Positions 37,068 through 50,500 of a stretch of DNA of 64,000 bases are shown piece after piece. The notes under the pieces were generated by a model that saw only the letters and a program-made list of their open reading frames with translations, was not told where the DNA came from and did not search any database. The first letter of the stretch is position 1, and every line of letters begins with the position of its first letter. A program made the translations under genes and the position numbers. This DNA comes from Spirodela intermedia (taxonomy: Eukaryota > Streptophyta > Magnoliopsida > Alismatales > Araceae), in contig LR746274.1 of NCBI GenBank assembly GCA_902729315.2, forward strand, positions 8,523,940-8,587,939, read 5' to 3'.

Positions 37068-40000
37068 ATGGCGGATTTCGCGGGTCCATCCTTTTCTCTC
37101 GGGCTGGATCTCGATCTCGATCCCGATCCCGACCTTGGTCTCGATCTTTCCACCGAGGAGGAGGGCAATGGGGATGAGGAGGGTTGGCGTCCGAAGGTCC
37201 ACCCGGGAGAAGAGCGGTCGACGTTTGTTGGGGCGTCGTCTTCTGAATGTACGACGCACTGGTCGGGGGAGGACGAGGGGGAGGGGGGATTCTACCGGAG
37301 ATCCACTGGAGAGGATCCTCCTACCAGGATTGGGCCTTTCAAGCGCTTGAGGAGAGGCACACCGCGGCAATCTCCTCCCGACCCCTTCACTCCTCATGCC
37401 GCTGTCCGTTTCTCCGCTCTGGATGACGACATTGAGGATTTCTCATCGCAGGAAGATTGCGTGGTACGAGGTTGGTTGCTTCTGCTTTCCTCGGATCTTG
37501 CGTTCTAGAGTTATGCTTTGACTGATTTGGCAACTTTTATCGGAATTGGGTGTTATATAATGCGGAAAATCATTGGATTGCGGATATGGATGCCCTTCTT
37601 TCGTTGTGAAATTATCGGCACGATGATTGAATTCACAACGAAAATAAATCAGGATTATTCGGATCTGCTCTATTTGACATTTCTCCTGGGGTTCGTCAAC
37701 TGGGAGAGAACTGAGTTCTGGTGTTAGATTTTGTTCAATAGGAAACTGGCTGAAGAGAGTTGTAGCTGAATTCAATATATCTAATGCGGAAAATCTTTGG
37801 ATTGCGGATATGGATGCCCTTCTTTCGTTGTGAAATTATCAGCAGGATGATTGAATTCACAACGAAAAGAAATCAGGATTATTCGGATCTGCTCTATTTG
37901 GCATTTCCCCTGGGGTTTGCGAACTTGGAGAGAACTGAGCTCCAGTGTTAGAATTTGTTCAATAGGAAACTGGCCGATATGAACTGGTTTCATGAAAGTA
38001 GGAAAAATGAAAGACAGAAACGACTACACCGTTTATGCCATGGACTGATTGGAATGCTTTTAAAGGCAATGACAGGATGTAATAGCAATCCTCATGTCAA
38101 TAATATAATGCAGACTGGCCAAGTACAAAAAAAGGACGATTAGAATAAAATGCTTCCTCTTTTTAGAATTATTGTTCATCGAAGCATAAGCTGAAATGTG
38201 CCACTTTGTAACAAATCCAATCAAGAGAAGCATATGTCTGGCATTTTTTATTCTTTCAGAATCCTAGTGGGTTTAGCTTGGAGGCTCAAACCCAATCAAT
38301 GATTTCAATTTTTCACTTGTTTGTAATCTATTGCATCGTTATAGACCTGATCATAGTATTTCCTAGAAAGGCAAAGTAATTGATTATCCTACTATGAAAA
38401 AGGCCACCATCTGTCAGAATAGATAGACAATATGTTTAGTGCACATCCTAGGCTAATGAATTTGTTATCACAAACTCTGCAGAAATGGTATAAGAAAATA
38501 AGCATGAAAGTATTAGGAAAATACGCATGTTCAGTGTCATTTATTTATTAAAAACCTTGATTCATTCTCGAGATTGTTTCCTCATGGTTTTCATGTCTGT
38601 TTGTTTCTGATTTAGTAATGATTGACATTAGATTATTTATTTCGCATTTCATGGAGTTTTTATCATGGTTTTTATTGGCAACGTAGTAGTGACTATTCCT
38701 GCCAACGCTTGAATTTACACCTCCATAAGAACATACATAATCATCACTACAAGAAATGGTTTCAAGGTCTTCTTTCATCACTTTGGTTAGAGCGCCTGCA
38801 GTGACCAGAAACTATTATATTCCAAATGACACATTAAGTTCCTAATTTTCTATATTCAGTAACAATGTGTTTCTGAGAAACGTTTTCGAAATAGTTAAAA
38901 TTTTGCATCTTTAACTTTTTTCTTTCATTGCTTGATTGATATTGTGAAACAAATTATCTATATGGATTGCAGATGCACTTCCTTCTAGACAGAACCAGTC
39001 TTCTTGCAGCAGCTCAAAGTTCTCACTGCATGGTCAACGCGTTCTAACAACTATGTCTGGTAAAAAGTCCAAGGCTCCAAAGATCATACCAACCTCTGGT
39101 GTCTCAATTCCAACAAGCGTTGAGGCCAGCAGCAACAAGAAAATCTTCCCCAGGCTAACAGTCAGCCCTCTAAAGAGAATCCAGCTCCTGGATTCTGATT
39201 CAGATGACCTTTCTATCGATGAAGATAAGAAGCGTAAAGTGAATGGAGATCATCAGCAGGGAAAGACACCCGAATCATCTGGTAGGCTCCAGAGCGAATG
39301 CTTATGGGTTGACTTCAGCCCTGTAAAAAATCTCAGCTTGCCAACACCTGCTCTAGATCAATATTGTGAAGATTACTTTAAAGAAGCAAAGGCCAGGGAT
39401 GTAAGTCAGCAATCAAAGCAGCAGTCATCAGCCACTACTACCTCAGGCGTGGTTCTTCCTCGTAATATTGCTGGAACTAATGATACAGAGGGCTGTCCCA
39501 ACCTTCCAGGCCACCAGCCTCCTTCTTATCAGTACTTTTTCCATCCAGATGTCAGAATCCAGAGACTCGTCCAGCAGAGGTTACCTCATTTCACACCCAT
39601 TGGAGATGTGAAGTCCACAGGCAATGGACAGCAGAATGCGGAGTCTCTTGATTACATGTACTTAGTTCTCTTATGTTATCTTCTCCGCAATCATTCATAT
39701 AGTTAAGGTCTTGCTATTCGTTGCTTAAGCATATGATATCTTGCCACCAGGGATCAATTTGGCCAGAGGAAGGGACCTTCCCAGATTCATGGAATTGATG
39801 AACCAAGCACAAGAGGAAGGCCAAGAAACAGAAAGAATACAAAGGGCAGTAAGATTTCTGATACCCCTGGAAGCTCTAGTGCCATCCCAAAGGATGCTGC
39901 AAAGAGGCGAGTCTCTGCTGTTGGTTCTTGTGGTCACTGGTTTACTGGAGAAGACGGAAGAAAGGTCAATTGGAAACTTTTTTTCTTTTTTTTTCTCCAT

Positions 40001-40850
40001 CGGTTTTTTACGTTTGCATGGTTTTCTACTTTTACATGGCCATGATCATGGATGATTTCAGGTTTATGTCACAAAAAACGGGCAAGAGTTGTCTGGTCAG
40101 ATTGCCTACAGGCAATATAAGAAGGTATGGCCACAACCTGAATAACTAGATATGGTCTATATTATGTATATTTCCATGTAGCTGGTGTCAACATGATGGG
40201 TAGCCTTGGGATGCCTCACCTGGTTTCTATGGGGTTGGGATCTCAAAACCATTTGTAGAGAGAGAAAATAAGACTTGTCTAGGCAAGTAATGGCCCAGGT
40301 GCAGCGCCTTCCCTCCAGTATATGTGGCTAGCTGGGCTTGTGTCTAACTCCCCAGGGGACCAAGAATATGGCTTTTCTAGTATTTCCATCATCTTATGAA
40401 AGATGGTTGACTGTGCTGAGCCCCGCCTTCTCAGAACTGAGCAAGTTGGCATCCTGAATGATTGGTTTATGTGTAATTATGGTGTATGTGTGTGTTCTTG
40501 TCAGGAAACTCAATGGCTAGGTAAGCTTGAGGCCCAGCCTATGATCCTACCTGATTTAATTTTTTTTTAAATGGGATGCCTTCTCAAAATAAATCAGAAG
40601 AAATAGGCCTAGCCCAGAGTTTCATAGGCTGTTTTTAAATTGGGAGTCTTCTCCGAGTCTAGCCAAAAAAAAAAAAAGAGCAAAAAGAAAATTTCCCATC
40701 ATTTCTCTTGACCCTTTGCCTCTTTTTTGTGAATTATGTGCATTGGAGAATTTCTCTGAATTAGAAAGTCTTACTCTGTAGGAAATCGGAGGATCTCGAA
40801 GAACAGGAAAGAGGTCCTCAGGGAATTCCAGGAAGAAGGCCAAGAGATGA
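37068..40850 (+). CDS. conserved plant protein of unknown function, 477 aa
   Basis: Five exons: 37068-37470, 38973-39657, 39751-39964, 40062-40124 and 40782-40850. They sum to 1434 nt with a consistent frame and a TGA at 40848-40850. The start MADFAGPSFSLGLDLDLD is followed by an acidic Asp/Glu-rich segment to about residue 60. The middle is Ser/Pro-rich and probably disordered. The C-terminal 60 residues hold a compact motif, CGHWFTGEDGRKVYVTKNGQ then ELSGQIAYRQYKK, followed by a Lys/Arg-rich tail (SGNSRKKAKR) that could be a nuclear localisation signal. The C-terminal block looks like the conserved core of an uncharacterised plant family, but I cannot name a function. Exon 1 uses the donor CGAG|GTTGG; the nearer GTG|GTACG would break the frame. 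It is convergent with PNG1, 700 bp away. Confidence 0.8.
37553..37978 (+). repeat. tandem duplication in intron 1 of the unknown gene, each unit with a hairpin
   Basis: Two units of about 223 bp (starting near 37553 and 37776) are nearly identical, both reading TGCGGAAAATC...TTGGATTGCGGATATGG and ending AATAGGAAACTGGC. Each contains an inverted repeat, TTTCGTTGTGAAATT facing AATTCACAACGAAAA, at 37599-37643 and 37822-37866. Confidence 0.85.
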
Positions 40851-41549
40851 ATGTTCATACGTTCATGGTGTGGCTTTAGGTCCCTTCTGCACAGAGCTGC
40901 TTCTGTTCTAAGGTGCCCCTTTAAGATCCCTGCAAAAAATTACTTTTCATACAGAAATAAATGTTCATATATTATGGTCATAGAAAAAATGGTTAGAATA
41001 TGCACGGATTGTTTAACAGTCTTTCAGATCCAGCCCATAGAAGCTCTAATGGTGTTGAGAAGTCCTCACTCTCCTAGCCTTGTTGTCAATGAATAGTGAA
41101 ACCTATGTATACATATTATCATACTGAAAATAAATTAATTCTAACCTTTTAGAGTTTTCATGTTGGTGAAAAACTCCTTAATTATGAGCAGAAAATAATT
41201 TTCAAAAGACTCTTCAATAATCTCTCTCTCTCTCTCTCTCTCTCATCACTTATTCAACCGTCTGTCCAATACATTTGACAAACTGTGGGCACAAACTAGT
41301 AACACAAATAAGTTCATGTGACAATCTGACAATCATCATCGATTATTATGCCCATAACAAAGAAATTGTCAAAGGGAATGGCGACTTCTATAACACAAAT
41401 CTTCACAGTGCAAAGCCAGTTTTCAAGTCAACATTTTTCTTACTCAAATGCTGAATCTGAAAGATCATCGAGTTGCCTCTGACCTGTTTATTGCTTACTA
41501 AGCACATTGATGTATTCAACCCATGCAGGTGCCAATGGAAGAGAGAGAA
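40851..41549. other. convergent 3' region between the unknown gene and PNG1
   Basis: It probably holds both 3' UTRs and polyadenylation sites (AATAAA-like strings near 41130). There is a CT microsatellite at 41221-41244. No gene was seen. Confidence 0.5.
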
Positions 41550-44500
41550 TTAGTGGGTGTCACCAAAGAGGTCGATGGAACCGATCTGGAATCTTGATGT
41601 TGCCTCGGGGTCTCGAACCCGCAAGAACCTGAACCTGCAAAGCCCCACCCACCGATCAATCGTCATGAAATAATATGTAAATAAATACATAAATATGTAT
41701 CCATACGCATGAGAATGTCAATGTCAATGCAGAGAGAAGGGATGGGCCGAGAACCACCTGAATGAATTGCGGGAATGGGTTTTGTCGATCTTGAACAGCT
41801 TCCGTTGGAATCGTCCTTCAAAGATCTGGGAATTCCGGCTATCCAAAGTTGTCCAGCTGGAACCTCCGTCTCTGCTTCCTTCCAAGATCCTGGTAGAGCA
41901 GCAGAAATTCATGGCTGAATCAAGGAGGAAGATCCCAAACTGGAGTTGCTTCATACTACTGATCTCTGTGCTTTTAAGAGACGTGCAAGAACAGAATATG
42001 TGGAATGGGTAGAGCATCCACTGAGGATCGACAAAGAGTTAACTATTTTCTCAACCCATCTTGGTTTTTATTTTGAAATCTTTAAAAGCCATTTTCTCCT
42101 TTTTTTTTTCAGAAAGAAACTCTTAGAACTAGAGAAAGAGGATTTTTTTTTCCAGTTTTCTAAAACAGCATGATTATGTTCAAGATTCTTGCCTGATATC
42201 AGAATTTTTCCATTGTTAAAATGAATAGACCATAAAATAATTAATGTCAGAGGGGAGATGATCTCCCCTTTTCCTATTGTTCATCATCCACAGCTTCCCC
42301 TCTCAGATGTTGAGTTTGTTCTATATATTCAGGGAGGGTCATTACAAGATTAGGAGGCTGATCACGTGTTAGAGGGGAAACTATAGAGAATGATCCTTTA
42401 AATGCAGAGATTAACAGGAAATGGGTCGTACCAGTCATAAGGATCCCTCTCTGGAGCATCATTGGCTGACATCAATTCATACTCTTCAAGATCGTACATC
42501 TTTCCATCTGTCACTCTGTAGATTAGCCAACAACCTGTTTTTTGATGCAGAAACAAGGTGGAAAAATTGATTAAAAAATTATACGTGGGGGGGGGGGGGT
42601 TAAGTTGGGAATAACACATGCAGTATAGGTAGTGCTCTGACAGAATAATTTAATTGCTTTGGGACATCAAAGTTGGGTGCACCTCATGGAACAAACGGTT
42701 CTTACCATTTCCAATAAAAAAAATAGATCGATTAGTGAGAATATGCAACTAGTTGTGTATATCATTGGATGAATTCAATGAGTAATGCTGTTATAATGAT
42801 TCTTCCAGTGCTTTGTGATCATTTTTCTAATAAAGTTCATGTTCCAATTCCATAACTATTTGAAACTTAATGAATGCTTGTCAGATGCAATGGATACAGA
42901 TTAGAAAAAGATGCTGATCATGCATTAAGTTATTTCCATGAATAAAAAATTAACTTTTCTGTTAAACAAATCCGAACTCAGAACGATGCAAAAGAAAAGA
43001 AGTTAACATAGAATATTTATGCTAAGAAAATTAGCTGAAGATGAAGGCAGATACAAGCTTCCAGCTCTCAAGATATATGGATCAGGTTGATGGGAAGATG
43101 AGGAGGAGATTGCTTATTGGTTATACCTCTTGCTCCACTGGGTTACTCCCATTTGGACGAGGAGACGCCGTCAAATGCTGCGGTAGCCTGATAGAATTGA
43201 ACAACACCCAAATGGAGAAAAAGAATTCAAAACACTTGTGATGAACAACTGAATGAAATGAAATCCGTGTGAAGACATGCAACTTACAATTCCAAAGGGA
43301 AGCTCTTCACCGCTGGCCAGAACCATTCCGGATGATATTCGATTGGATTTTGAAAATCGGAGGAAGGAATCTGTGCCAGGATTGCTACTGGTAACTGGCT
43401 GGTTGACCATTTCTTCGATGACATCCAAAGCCACAGGCAAAGCTAGAGCTGTTAGAACTGGATCTCCAGCTAAAGAAACGGAAACTCTACCATCTGGAAG
43501 AACATACCCCTTGAGGGAAATAGCTTCGAGCAAGTTACTCAGGGGTGGAACGATGCGCCTGAAGAATGGCGAACCTTGTGAATCTAGGAAGGCCTTCCTT
43601 TGCTTAAATGGAGAGGCTCGAAGATCTAGCAGCAACTGCTTGAGTGCTTTGAGAATTCTAGCAGCTTCAAGTTTTGAAACCTCTTCCTTGGAAAGATGAG
43701 AAACCAGGAGAGAAAAGGCAGAACAGATGGTGGTCACATGATTGTCAGCACATTTCCGGGGAGGACATGAGGAACCAGTGGGAGAGTTCTGTTCATCTGA
43801 GCCCCACTCAGCTCTTGCTATCCGCCACTCCTTTGCTCCACTCTGCCTCCCAGGCAGTGAGAGGGATGAATCATTTTTCAGATGCACATTGGTCTCAAGC
43901 TCTTCCATTTCTTTCTGATCGCGGTGTTTAAGTGCAGAGATCATCTCAGAAGAACAACTACGCCGACACTCTGTTGTGATATCGGAAAGCACAGCAGAGA
44001 CGACAGCTTCTGTTCTGATGTCTCTTCTCTGAAGAACCTGTAGTTGACAGTAAACATGAACCCTAGCAGAGTTTTGTTACAGCATGAATAGCACTCAAAC
44101 ATGCTCAGTACCCTGAGTTTCTGCTATCTGTTTACCTCATGCCACTTCCTTGTGTAACGCTTTGTAACATCATAAACCCCATCCTTCGAAATCGCGATGA
44201 CATAATTCAGATTCTTATTCCACCTTCAGAAAAATAATTAATTCAACAATTAGAGCAGCTATTGGGTAAAATATGATGATATATAATTCAGGGAAACTAC
44301 TGGCGCAAAAAGGATCTGGGCCATACCCCTTTTCATATAGCAGTGGTCTGTCATATGCTCCTTCACATGGATCAAGATGCATCCACCTAACATAATCATA
44401 CAGGGAAAGCAATTTATTTCAGCAAAGCACATGAGGTATGAGCAAACAAGGAAAAAAAAAAAAAAAAAAAAAACTGTACCTTCCTAAGAGATGTGAAAAA

Positions 44501-47500
44501 CATTCCGTCCAGACATGATCTGTGAAATCCAAGATCTGTACACAGAAAAAGATGATTATCTATCTTTGAATGCATAGCATTTCCTCAGTTTCACAAGTCA
44601 GTCATGCGTCATCCAAATCAGTGCAATCACTTAAGAGTTACAAGCTGTGAAATCTAGGCATCGATCAACATATGTGCTTGTTGTCTAGTGGGATGATATT
44701 AGTTTCGGATTTATGAAAGAGGTCGAAGGATAGCTCTCAATACTTTAATGATAAGAGGTGAAATTCTCCAAGTCAAGACCAGGGGAAAAGGGTTTCAAGT
44801 GTTCCCACTGTTTTCTCGGTCCAGTCAGAAGCGGGAAACTATCTTTGATCTCATATGGCAAAAAGATATCAATTTTTGAGTGAATTCCCTTTATCTGCTA
44901 AGGGATCGAATCAGGAAAATCGGATGGTTCAGAAGAAAAGCCCCACTTGGGCGAAAAAATTGAACAGATTTTCAAAGCTTGTGAGTGCATGGACACTTCT
45001 AATAAAAAGGCACAACTAATCTATACTTTGATATGGATGGGTATATCTAAAAGGGGAAGGTCAGATTCTTTTAAGGAAACAAGGAAATTCCCGGAAAGGA
45101 GGTGGAAGCCTGCAGCCCATGGCAGCAGCGGATAGCAATGATGCTTGTTACAGTGGAAAGTAGGTGGCAGCAGGAGACGGGACAATCTTTTTTTTTATCA
45201 TTTTTCTGCCCTTTTCATCATCTGTCCTCTCCTTCTCTCTTTCCCTTTTTAGCTTCTACAATAGAAAGTGCAACTCTTCCCTAGCTGCTCCTCTTCCTTC
45301 AACAGCAGCTGATCAAAGTGATATAACCTTATTTCTTTTACATTCTATTATTTCTTTTTCCAACTTCAAGAGGGAAAGGAAGATTTTCCCTCATGGAATC
45401 AAACAGTGCACGGTCAACCCACTATGCAAATTAGTCAACTTACAAACGAACTGACAGACTTTTTTTCCCGTGTGGGTCCTTAAAAAAGACATTTTTGGAT
45501 AAAAGATGACACCCTCACGGAAAGAATCCAATGGCAATCTAAAAGGAACTATCACTCTTTTTTTCTCAGAGCAAGCGAATTCTATTATAAAACAGCGTTC
45601 TCAAGAAATAGTATGGTAAACACCCCTCCCAATATTTTCCACCTTGTTATAAAATCCAATGGCAATGTGAAATTGCAAATCAAGCATGATTGTTAAGGAA
45701 GGTTCCAGGCAACAAAGGGTAGATGTACTTAAAATTGGTTAAGAAAAAAAAACAGGTTAGTAGGTAGTCCAATAGCTCATTGGCAAAACAATCCATATGC
45801 TAGGAGCACAGATACTATGGAGCCCATTGTGGCAAATAATGTCAAAATAAATTCAGTATATGGAATACTTTGGCATTGCTAGGAGTGCACAAGCAGTAAC
45901 ATGAAAGATACATAACATTAAGAGTAGATTAAAACTAACGAAAGAGAACAATGTCAGGAGCTACCAACCAGACGAGAGTCATAACCAAAAGCTCGACAGT
46001 AGAGTGTAAAACAGTTTGCCCACTCTCCACACCGACCTCTTTTCGTTTCAAGAAGCTGATTTATAAAAGGATTTCAAGTTAATGAAAAAACTAACCCACG
46101 ATATACAAAGCCAAGCGCACGGGCCAGAGCTTTTGTGGGTCAACCCAACCCATGTAACACAACTCCACAAGAAAAAAGAGATACATGGATCAGCACCTTC
46201 AATGGATCATTATAGCGTGGAAAACGGGTGATTCTTGGACATGTCTTGCACCTGAACATGTGTAAAAACAAATTTGAGTGTATGACGGATTCCTGGAATA
46301 GGTTCCAATACAATTAAAAACTTCGTGGTTTAATTAATGTGGGAGTGATGTATCAAAAAGGTGATGCGCGTGGAAATAGGGCTGGAGAAAGCTATACTAG
46401 GAAAAACATGAAACACTACACTGGTAAAATTCACTGGTTTTAGACTTCTGCTGACACCCCAGTAGCAAACTCAGGTCTACTGGGTGAAGGATTTCACAAG
46501 GAAACTCAAATGGTGACTCCAAAGATTAACCTTTTCGGAAAAAAAACCCATGGCAGTACAAATAGCTGTGGAGATTACCCTTTTCTTTTACTGACTTACC
46601 AGATTCTGCTAGATTCAGAAGATTTGAGCTGACATATGAACTCACAATACTGGCTGATTACCCACTTGTACTTGGGTTCAGAAAATTTAAATGAAATCGT
46701 AATGAAATGATTTATTCGCAGGCTGGGAGACAACGAATGGAGGGATTTACTGGTCCCAGCAACTCTGTGGGCCATCCCGAGATCAGGGAGAAAAGCATTG
46801 TTTGGAAATAATCTCATACGCATCATAATGGAGCTAAAAATGTTGTCCAAGGCCGTAATTAAATTATAATTAACATGACTTGACAATGATATCCTCTCAC
46901 AGAAAATCAAAAGATGGTGCCAGCTACTAGACCAAGTCATCAGGTTTTCTAATGATTTCGCAGCCTGTATGCCATACGCAGCTATTTCGGCCTTATAGAC
47001 GCCTCTATGAGATTTTAGTAAACAACCCCAGATGTAGCACATCAGTGATTAATAGGACATCTTTTTTACTTTTCTAGAGGTTTACCTATCATTTTGTGAG
47101 CTCCCTGTGATTTTACCAATAAATTGGCTTTTTTCTGACTTTTGAATGAAAACGAACCAACAGAACAGCTATTCATTTCAGCAAAGATAAGAAAAAGCTC
47201 TCGTGTGAAGTCATTTAATCATATGTTCATGTTACTGTAAAGATAGACACTGCAGTAAGGTATATTCTTCACCAAACTTCTTCTTTTAATAAAAACATGA
47301 CGGTGAAAGTATGAAGAAAATTTGACAAGTGATACTTGGTAAACTAATGAAAAAGTATGAAGCTACACGGCCCCACACCAACAACATCTATTAGATAGCA
47401 CGCATTCTCATCTTACTTGTATATTTCGACTCGAGAACCACCATATTGGATCTCTGCTGGAAGCGGGACACCCATGCCCGTGTTTCTGGTTTCACCACCA

Positions 47501-50500
47501 CAACTGTCGCAAGGTGGTGAATTAACCCACCTAAAAAAATGTGAAGATCAAAGCCAAAATCAAAGCCAACTAGAATGAATACGAGTCGTTACCAATATGT
47601 AATTCTCAAATACTTATGATAAAATGGTAATAAACGGACCAAATTAAGAGCAGTGCAATGATCTTGTAGAATAGTTCCCCTAATAAGACAATATCCTTGG
47701 ATGTTCCATCAATTTCACAACTCAGTCCATTCATTTACGAAAACAATTTCAATGACAGGGACAATGGATTGTGCTGTATTTGATACAGTATTAGAGCTAA
47801 ATAGAAAAAATGTAACGATTTAGCCAATCACTAGGGAATCAAGAGCAATTACTTAAAACAAAACCGGCCAAAGTATGGCTTGGATGAACCAAAATGTAGC
47901 CCCATATGACAAGATCCTTCCATCTGTCTTCGTGCATGAGTGCATGACTCACATATAATTCTGTAAAAACAAACAGCTGGAGAAATGTGGAAAATACTAG
48001 AAGAAATGTTTGGTCACCACGATGACACTGTTAAATGCTTCCAATTGACCCATCATATTCACGAAATTAAACAAGGATCAACATCTGCCACAAATTATTT
48101 TGTAGCTCTACGGAGTTTATGGGATGAGTTGGACTCCTTTAGCATGAAAGAATGGAATTTCATAGAGGACCAGAAGTAACATATTCCTTTCGGGCTTGAA
48201 CAATGAGTTTGAAGCATTGAGAGGACAGATTCTAAATTTAGATCGTATTCCCACTCTTCAACAAACCTATTACAATGTGTTGAGTAAAGAAGGGAGACAA
48301 TTAGTGTTGGATAAAACACCTAAGGCTGATGAACCTGAAGTAGGTGAACACTCAGCTCTGGTAATTCATGGCAAAAAAAGTCAGGTAGTCAAAGTCCAAG
48401 GAAAAGGAAAAGGAAAAATAAAGGGAAAGTGTATTCATTGTGGAAAGTCAAATCATGTTGTAGAATATTGCTGGGATTTACATCTTGAAAAAACGCCTTC
48501 AAAATTTAAGACCAAGGAGAAGGGTCACATATCCTTTGGGTCCAACTCTTAGTACCCCTATTCCTAGACTTTCTTCTTCTGACATTGTTAGACTTCAAGG
48601 GCAAAGCAGAAGAACTAAGAAGCTATATATGAATTATTAAGTTATTTTTCTGTTTAAGTGAAGCCAACAAAGGCAAATCAGAAGATCAATAAAAGAAGTT
48701 ATCTATGAATTGTTAATTTTTTTTCATGTTGAAGTAAAAATAAGTGGCATAAGTTGATCCAACCCAAAAAGCCCTTGTACCCTTCACATCATGATAGAGA
48801 GCTTCCAAAAAGTATATCCAATAGATTCTTCAATAGCATGGCTTGTAGATGTTGAAAATGGATCTGATATTATTTTGGCGGAAAATACACAATACATATG
48901 CCCTTAAGTCGTAGTTGGATGATACACACAATGTGCTACCCGGCACTAAACCTTCAAGGAATCTAACCTTATAAGATCCTAATCCGACCATTGTTGAATT
49001 TGTCGCCTATACTTCAGGTAGATCAGAATTCATCAAGGTGAGAACACTGTCCAACTCGAACAATGTTTATAAATGTCGAAATGCATTAAAAAAATAAAAT
49101 TTTGAGGATTACTTTGACAGAACCATATAACAGTACACTATAAAACAATGAATAAAAGGTGTGGATCAACAAATGAATGTCGTTGTTGCAGCAGGAAATA
49201 ATCTTGAGAGATCCCAGAACGATGCTATATAATAGATGATGAACTGATCGCTACATGAAGGTACATCATATTCTTGATAGTGATACCTGAAGGATTGTTT
49301 GAACCAAAAAAGTAGCTCCAACAAGAAGACATGAGATTTCTCATCGTCTGAAGGCTTGAAGTTTCCTTCCTGAGAGAAAAACATGCGACATCTTAGCCAC
49401 CCGACATGACCAAAAAACTAGAGCGAAATTCGTCTAGTTTCATAAATTTCTTATTATGTGATGCAAAAGAGAGAATCTAGTCAGAACAGATCTTTAGCGC
49501 CTAATCAAAGAGAACCATCTTCTAACAGAAGCTATCCCAAGTCAAAAACGGTCGTCCAGAGAGTTCCTAATGAATCATAGGCATCAAATCCAGTCACCAC
49601 AGCACTATCAAAAGCCGCAGTAGTCATTATGTCAGGATTTTCAGCAGCTCAGGAAGTTGCCAATTTTTTGTGAAGAACAAAGCTCTCAACCAACCACTTC
49701 TTAAAACTAATGTCCTTTACTGGTACCAGACAAATCCCACAACTTTCAAACGGGACATGTCAATCTTGCAGGATTTCTCCACATGTAAGAAGAAATATTA
49801 GCAGTGATGATGTACTATAAATAACTGACTCTTATTCTTTGTTATTACTTTGATCCTATTCCCTCGGCCATTCCTGCTGTAATATTTAGCTTGAAACCAC
49901 CCAAAAATTTTCGGTTACTTCTCATAGAAAAGGGATAACCAAACCGGAAAAGCTTCTTGATCACCGTCTTAGGAGCAAAACTAGAAAAAAGTTTTGACGG
50001 GGCGTCATCTGATCTCTCAAGAAGCTTGTTTGATGTAGGCAAACCAGATCAATCCTCGATGAGAATCCCATCCATCAGACTCCTAGAAAGGCTTCTAATG
50101 TATACTTCTGGGAAAATTTCTCAAAGCTGGGGGTGGAAAGCAAGTAGTAGAGAAATGAAAAGGAAAGTATCATGAGGAACCTTTGCTAGTAGAATCAATG
50201 ATTTCTCCTTAATCTCATCAACTGGAACTGTCTTGCGGGCTGCCTCCTGCCGAATCGGGTCTTCATACTGAAGTTGGAGGAATTGAGTTATGAATCAGTC
50301 GCAGAAAAGTCTGAATTACCCAAAGGCAACAAAGCATATATGAAATCAATTGAATTACAAGATGCTAAACGAGTACAGAAGAATCCAGAGAGCTGTACCA
50401 GAAGAACCTGAGGGACATAACTTCGCACTCTATTCTCGAATTCCACCCAGTTCCCATCGGTTTGGAATTGCTGGAGGTACAATGCCTCCTCTTCAGCCTG

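Noticed and set aside
36759-37397. 212-codon minus-strand open frame over exon 1 of the unknown gene
   Set aside because: It is rich in Arg, Pro and Ser as expected of the antisense of a GC-rich exon, and the plus-strand exon has a matching splice donor and continuation.
40170-40560. Possible SINE in the last intron of the unknown gene
   Set aside because: The text looks repeat-like, but I could not find a convincing A box and B box pair or a tail with target duplication.
43127-43187. Alternative splicing to avoid the PNG1 stop codon
   Set aside because: Skipping exon 14 or using the GTAA donor inside it both lead to frameshift and early stops in exon 15, so I keep the stop as real in the sequence given.
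43277-43699. 140-codon plus-strand open frame
   Set aside because: It is antisense to PNG1 exon 13, whose conserved sequence is clear.
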